Source: JAXDMK01 sp963765955 (GTDB taxonomy: Bacteria; Actinomycetota; Acidimicrobiia; Acidimicrobiales; AC-14). From it: DNA of 64,000 nt. Positions 60,698 to 64,000 of the stretch are shown here, piece after piece. Position 1 is the first letter of the stretch, and each line of letters starts with the position of its first letter. Below the pieces are notes generated by a model, which was not told where the DNA came from, did no database searches, and saw nothing but the letters and a program-made list of their open reading frames with translations. The DNA lies in NCBI GenBank assembly GCA_963765955.1, contig CAVXYA010000001.1, positions 15,091-79,090 on the forward strand, in the 5' to 3' direction. The position numbers and the translations under genes are program-made.

Positions 60698-61165
60698 TCA
60701 CTCTCTGTCCTGGCCGGCCAGAGATGCGGCCAGCCGAGCATCGTGGGCACTCTCGGCCAGGAGCTCATAGCGGGCTGCGGCGAGCGCCCGAGCTGACTCG
60801 CGGCGCCGCGCCGTCCCAATGGCGAAGGGAACCAGCCGAAACGCCATCCCGAGCACCGCGCACACGAGGCAGGCCGAAACGGCGAGGGCGACGGCTGATG
60901 CCAGGGGTGCGCTGCGGTTGAAGATCCCGGCACCGAACCCCACGATGGCGCCTACGAGCGCCCCCGCCTCGGCACCCTCTAGCACCGCTCGGCCGACCCG
61001 CGCCCGCTCCGCCTCGATTGGGACGACCCTTACCCGATGGGCCACCAGCGCTAAATGGTCGACCGGGAAGCCCGAGTCGGCGAGTTCGCCGACCGCGGCC
61101 TCAGCGCCCCGGTAAGTGTCGTAGGACGCGACGACGTAGCGGGCCTTTGCGCTGTCTACAGACAT
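60698..61165 (-). CDS. General stress protein 17M-like membrane protein
   Basis: 155 residues. The N-terminal VVASYDTYRGAEAAVGELADSGFPVDHLALVA in parts is the YflT/GSP17M-like domain. Two hydrophobic segments follow (AEAGALVGAIVGFGAGIF and ASAVALAVSACLVCAVLGMAF) and a basic, Ala-rich tail. AGGAGA precedes the ATG. A role in general stress fits the STAS genes on both sides. Confidence 0.8.
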   Translation of the reverse strand: MSVDSAKARYVVASYDTYRGAEAAVGELADSGFPVDHLALVAHRVRVVPIEAERARVGRAVLEGAEAGALVGAIVGFGAGIFNRSAPLASAVALAVSACLVCAVLGMAFRLVPFAIGTARRRESARALAAARYELLAESAHDARLAASLAGQDRE

Positions 61166-61402
61166 GTGCCGTTTCTCCTGGCGGTCCGGTCGCGGGGGGC
61201 CAAGCGGCCGCCGCCGCGACGGCGGCCCCCGCGCCGGGGGCGCCGCAGCACGGTGTGCGCGGCAGCGGCCCCGGCGCGATCCGGCTGTCGACCTGGCGGA
61301 CCAGGACGGTTCCGCCTCTCGGGACGGGCGAGTCGGCGACAGCCGTTGGGGAGATGCGGACCCTCGGCGGGCACTGGGTCGGCGCTGGTCTCATCGGGAT
61401 TG

Positions 61403-61771
61403 CTAGCCACTGATCGCAGCGATCTCGGCGTCCGCGGAGAAGACGACCCGGGCATCCTCCAGCGAACGCACCATCGGGATCAGCCTGTCGAAGCCACTCA
61501 CCTCGAACAGGCGCCGCACGGGTCCCTTGACGACCCATGCAGCAAGCGATCCCCCCCGAAGCCGGAGATCGCGGAAGCCGCACACCAGAGCCCCCAGACC
61601 TGCTGAATCCATGAAGGGCACCTGGCGGAGGTCGATGACCACAGCTTCCCCGCCCGGGAGTGCTCGCAGCGTCGCCCGCAACTCCGGGGCGCTCGTCGAG
61701 TCGACGTCGCCGCGCACCTGCAGCGTCGGCACTCCTTCGACGAGTCGCTCCTTGAGCTCGAACATCCACAT
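61403..61771 (-). CDS. STAS-domain anti-sigma factor antagonist
   Basis: 122 residues. TLQVRGDVDSTSAPELRATL, VVIDLRQVPFMDSAGLGALVCG (phospho-Ser) and SLAAWVVKGPVRRLFEVSGFDRLIPM in parts fit RsbV/SpoIIAA. GAGGAGG is just 1 nt from the first ATG but 7 nt from a second ATG two codons later (MFELKERL), so the start is probably 61765. The 237 bases downstream and 223 bases upstream hold no recognised gene. Confidence 0.9.
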   Translation of the reverse strand: MWMFELKERLVEGVPTLQVRGDVDSTSAPELRATLRALPGGEAVVIDLRQVPFMDSAGLGALVCGFRDLRLRGGSLAAWVVKGPVRRLFEVSGFDRLIPMVRSLEDARVVFSADAEIAAISG

Positions 61772-61994
61772 CCCTCCTCGCTGTCGCCTCCGTATCGATC
61801 TTGACGAGGTGATGTGACGACCACCGTTCGGAAATGCTGCAGTTCGGTGACGATCTCGACCGTTGAAAGCCGAGGATCCTCACCCCCGCGTGCCGGTCCT
61901 GGCTGCTGGTGGGCGGGTGTCGGCACGACCTCGTTGCGGGAAGTGACAAGGCGAGCGAACATGGTCTGTGGAACCGGGGGGGTAAGCCGAGCTA

Positions 61995-62417
61995 GTGGAT
62001 GCACCGGGGGCCGAGGAGCGAGCACCGCGGCCAGCAGGATCGAGCCAATCCAACTCGGGCGAGGACGCCCCGGCGCGGACCGGGGCGAAGGCGTCCGGGG
62101 TCGTCACCAGGCTGGTCAAGGCCCGTGTCCCCCTTCCGCTCGTCCTGATCGGTGTGGTTGTGGCCGTCGTTCTCCTCCTGGGCAGCCTCCTCTCCCGGGA
62201 GTCGGTCGACCTCGGCCCCGGCGTCGACGGCGCCGTCGATGCCCAGTTGTCCCTGACCGTCTGCAACGAGGTCGTCGACCAGCGGGGCTTCAATCCCCGA
62301 ACCGCTGAGATCGACGCCGAGCGTGGGCTCCGGGACCTGGGTGTGAAGCAGGTCAAGGTGGCGCTGGCGCGGATCGACTGTGGGCCCGACACGCCAGCGA
62401 CCGAGCCGGCCAACTAA
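61995..62417 (+). CDS. Single-pass membrane protein, unknown
   Basis: 140 residues from GTG. Disordered start, one helix (VPLPLVLIGVVVAVVLLLGSLL) and an outside part with two Cys (LTVCNEVVDQ, ARIDCGPD) that may pair. No family recognised. It converges with the YihY-like gene; stops overlap by 4 nt. Confidence 0.6.
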   Translation: MDAPGAEERAPRPAGSSQSNSGEDAPARTGAKASGVVTRLVKARVPLPLVLIGVVVAVVLLLGSLLSRESVDLGPGVDGAVDAQLSLTVCNEVVDQRGFNPRTAEIDAERGLRDLGVKQVKVALARIDCGPDTPATEPAN

Positions 62418-63391
62418 CGATGCTGGCCGGCGCTCGACCGGCGGCCGATAGCGGCGTTGAGCTCCGCTCCCAAGAGCAGCCCGGCGGCCAGTAGGTAGAG
62501 CCAGAGCAGGACGATCAGCGACCCGCCCAGAGAACCGAGGACCGGGTTGGCGTTGGCGGCCAGCCGCAGGTAGACCTGCAGGCCGACCGAGACACCGGCC
62601 CAGACCGCGGCTGACAGGACCGCGCCCGGAAGGTCGGCTCGCCAAGGGGTCCGCCGGCTGGGGGCGAGGTGATAGACGGTTGCGGCCCATGCGATCACCA
62701 CGGTGACGACCACCGGCCACCGCAGCCAGTCCCACAGGGTGGCGAAGCCCGGTCCGAACCCGAGGGAGCGGGCGACGTCGCGGCCGGTCCCCAGCAGCGG
62801 CCCCAGCACCATCATGGCCAGCACGATCGCGGCGACTAGCAGGCTCATTCCCGCCATCCCGACGGCCAGGAGGCGCACCCGGAGGTAGCTGCGGCGCTCC
62901 TCGATATCGTAGATGTCGCCGAGCGCCTGGATCATGGCCGCGAAACCCCTCGATGCGGCCCACACCGCGGCCACGACGCCGAAGCTGGCGGCGGCGGGCT
63001 TGGCGTCGGTGAACAGGTTCCGAACGCCGTCGACCATCCCCGACGCCTCGTCGGTCAACACCCGCTGAAGGAAGGTCACGACCTCGTCCTGGGCCTGTCG
63101 GGCGACGGCGTCGCCGACGACGAACTCCAAGACGCCGAGAACGGCGGCCAGGGCGATCAGCGCCGGGAAGAGTCCGAGGATCCAGAAGAAGGCGACCTCG
63201 CCCGCCCGCCCGCTTCCCCAATGGGCGCGCCACTTCCGGGCGATGTCTCGAGCGAGCTCGGCGGCGGCGCGGGCCGCGGGCCGCCCCGCTCCCACTAGTC
63301 GGGTGACAGCTCGACGTAGGCGGCCGGCGAGCGCTCGATTCCTGGCGGGGGAGGACTCAGCATGGTCGCCGGGCTCGGCCGGTCGGGCCAT
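62414..63391 (-). CDS. YihY/BrkB-family membrane protein
   Basis: 325 residues from the ATG at 63391. The family pattern is seen: GRAGEVAFFWILGLFPALIALAAVLGVLEF in parts, GVVAAVWAASRGFAAMIQALGDIYDIEERRSYLRVRL in parts, ATVYHLAPSRRTPWRADLPGAVLSAAVWAG in parts, and GGSLIVLLWLYLLAAGLLLGAELNAAI in parts. Six helices. Despite the old RNase BN name it is thought to be a transporter or envelope protein. Starts 7 nt after the gene upstream. Confidence 0.93.
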   Translation of the reverse strand: MARPAEPGDHAESSPARNRALAGRLRRAVTRLVGAGRPAARAAAELARDIARKWRAHWGSGRAGEVAFFWILGLFPALIALAAVLGVLEFVVGDAVARQAQDEVVTFLQRVLTDEASGMVDGVRNLFTDAKPAAASFGVVAAVWAASRGFAAMIQALGDIYDIEERRSYLRVRLLAVGMAGMSLLVAAIVLAMMVLGPLLGTGRDVARSLGFGPGFATLWDWLRWPVVVTVVIAWAATVYHLAPSRRTPWRADLPGAVLSAAVWAGVSVGLQVYLRLAANANPVLGSLGGSLIVLLWLYLLAAGLLLGAELNAAIGRRSSAGQHR

Positions 63392-63398
63392 GTCGGGC

Positions 63399-63893
63399 TC
63401 AGTCGCCGGCCACGAAGAACATCCAGACGCCCCGCTCGTCGATACCGATGCGGTGGCCGGCGTAGACGCCGAAGTCCTCGAACCTCTGGAGGTCCTCATC
63501 GTCATACACCGCCCGCAACCCGTCTCGCTCCGCCGGGGGCACGTCCGCCCAACTCTCGTAGGCGTACGCCGAAGGCCACACGAACTGCGTGACGTCGCCC
63601 GCCGGGCGCGACGCGAACGGGGTTTCGAGGAGGCGCACCAGGGTCCGCAGCATCGGCCTGCCTTCGTCCTCGGCTGCCATCCAGTAGCCGGCGGGGTCGC
63701 CGCCGGCCCCGAAGCTGTAGGTGAAGGTCCCGCCACCCCGGGCGGCGATCCCGGCCAACGCGGCGTAGTCGCAGGCGACCGCGGCGGACACGATGTCGGC
63801 GCGCGTGGCGGCCACCGCGTCGGGAAGCCCGGGCTGAACCTCCACCGACGGCCCTTCGGCCGCGGCGGAGCATTCCGCAGGCAGTGTCGGCAA
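63399..63893 (-). CDS. Unknown protein, N-terminus uncertain
   Basis: 164 residues from a TTG. DAVAATRADIVSAAVACDYAALAGIA, FTYSFGAGGDPAGYWMAAE, TQFVWPSAYAYESWADVPPAERDGL and HRIGIDERGVWMFFVAGD in parts form a compact globular domain seen as a stand-alone hypothetical in actinobacteria. Upstream to the window edge a different frame is protein-like (ATTFDTASAGTLASNVAVLD), so the gene may be longer and broken by a base error, or a second gene may end there. Confidence 0.55.
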   Translation of the reverse strand: MPTLPAECSAAAEGPSVEVQPGLPDAVAATRADIVSAAVACDYAALAGIAARGGGTFTYSFGAGGDPAGYWMAAEDEGRPMLRTLVRLLETPFASRPAGDVTQFVWPSAYAYESWADVPPAERDGLRAVYDDEDLQRFEDFGVYAGHRIGIDERGVWMFFVAGD

Positions 63894-64000
63894 CCGCTTC
63901 GAGGCTCGTCATCATCTGATCGAGGACGGCGACGTTGGAGGCCAGGGTCCCGGCACTCGCCGTGTCGAACGTCGTGGCCAGAAGGGTCCGATCTTCGAAG

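Overview
The window is about 70% GC and densely coded on both strands. It reads as a chromosomal segment of a free-living actinobacterium. Supporting signs are an mtrAB-lpqB-like operon, a SARP regulator, DUF2510 and DUF222/HNH genes, a mycothiol-type DinB-fold protein, and many genes whose -10 hexamer sits only 5-7 nt before the start codon (leaderless mRNAs). A deep lineage such as Acidimicrobiia would fit, but that placement is an inference from gene content only. No rRNA, tRNA, CRISPR array, intact transposase or phage gene was recognised.

Region 1 (1-8 kb) is accessory. It starts with a beta-glucuronidase broken inside the gene. Five type II toxin-antitoxin modules follow: MazF types at 1233-1813 and 5474-6039, VapC types at 2916-3541, 4617-5257 and 7151-7775. 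They are interleaved with a SARP regulator, a secreted or anchored unknown and a MetF-like protein. Region 2 (8-16.5 kb) holds a cold-shock protein, a LuxR-type two-component system, a VanY-like peptidase, an EF-hand protein, a ferredoxin-metallo-beta-lactamase fusion, and a one-chain sigma/anti-sigma/sensor protein divergent from a secreted protein with a similar ectodomain. Region 3 (16.6-25 kb) has lipid genes (DUF3887, patatin, CFA-synthase-like), small enzymes, a DUF222/HNH gene and long stretches with no recognisable gene. Region 4 (25-30.4 kb) is a glycan-type cluster: flippase-like protein, HpcH-like aldolase, NAD-dependent epimerase, GT2 glycosyltransferase and GT39-like membrane glycosyltransferase.

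Region 5 (30.4-43.3 kb) is mostly envelope housekeeping: DoxX-like, an 11-residue-repeat protein, Rieske, DUF2231, DinB/SCP2, micro-membrane proteins, a fused SecDF with a KhtTU-like antiporter pair, an MFS exporter, a LURP-one protein and a cupredoxin lipoprotein. Region 6 (43.4-47.3 kb) is one tight run: ECF sigma, anti-sigma, mtnA, a 90-residue Asp-rich repeat peptide and a JmjC oxygenase. The last two are the most interesting pair in the window. Region 7 (47.3-55.4 kb) includes SRAP, YibE/F, CAP, RDD and DUF2752 proteins and a gcvT-gcvPA-gcvPB run without gcvH. Region 8 (55.4-64 kb) carries a PQQ-propeller lipoprotein, an mtrAB-lpqB-like operon among three STAS proteins and a stress-protein-like gene, and a YihY-family membrane protein.

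Seven genes contain a single-base frame change that splits an otherwise continuous protein. Six are +1 insertions, mostly inside a GG or CC pair, so sequence error should be excluded before calling them pseudogenes.
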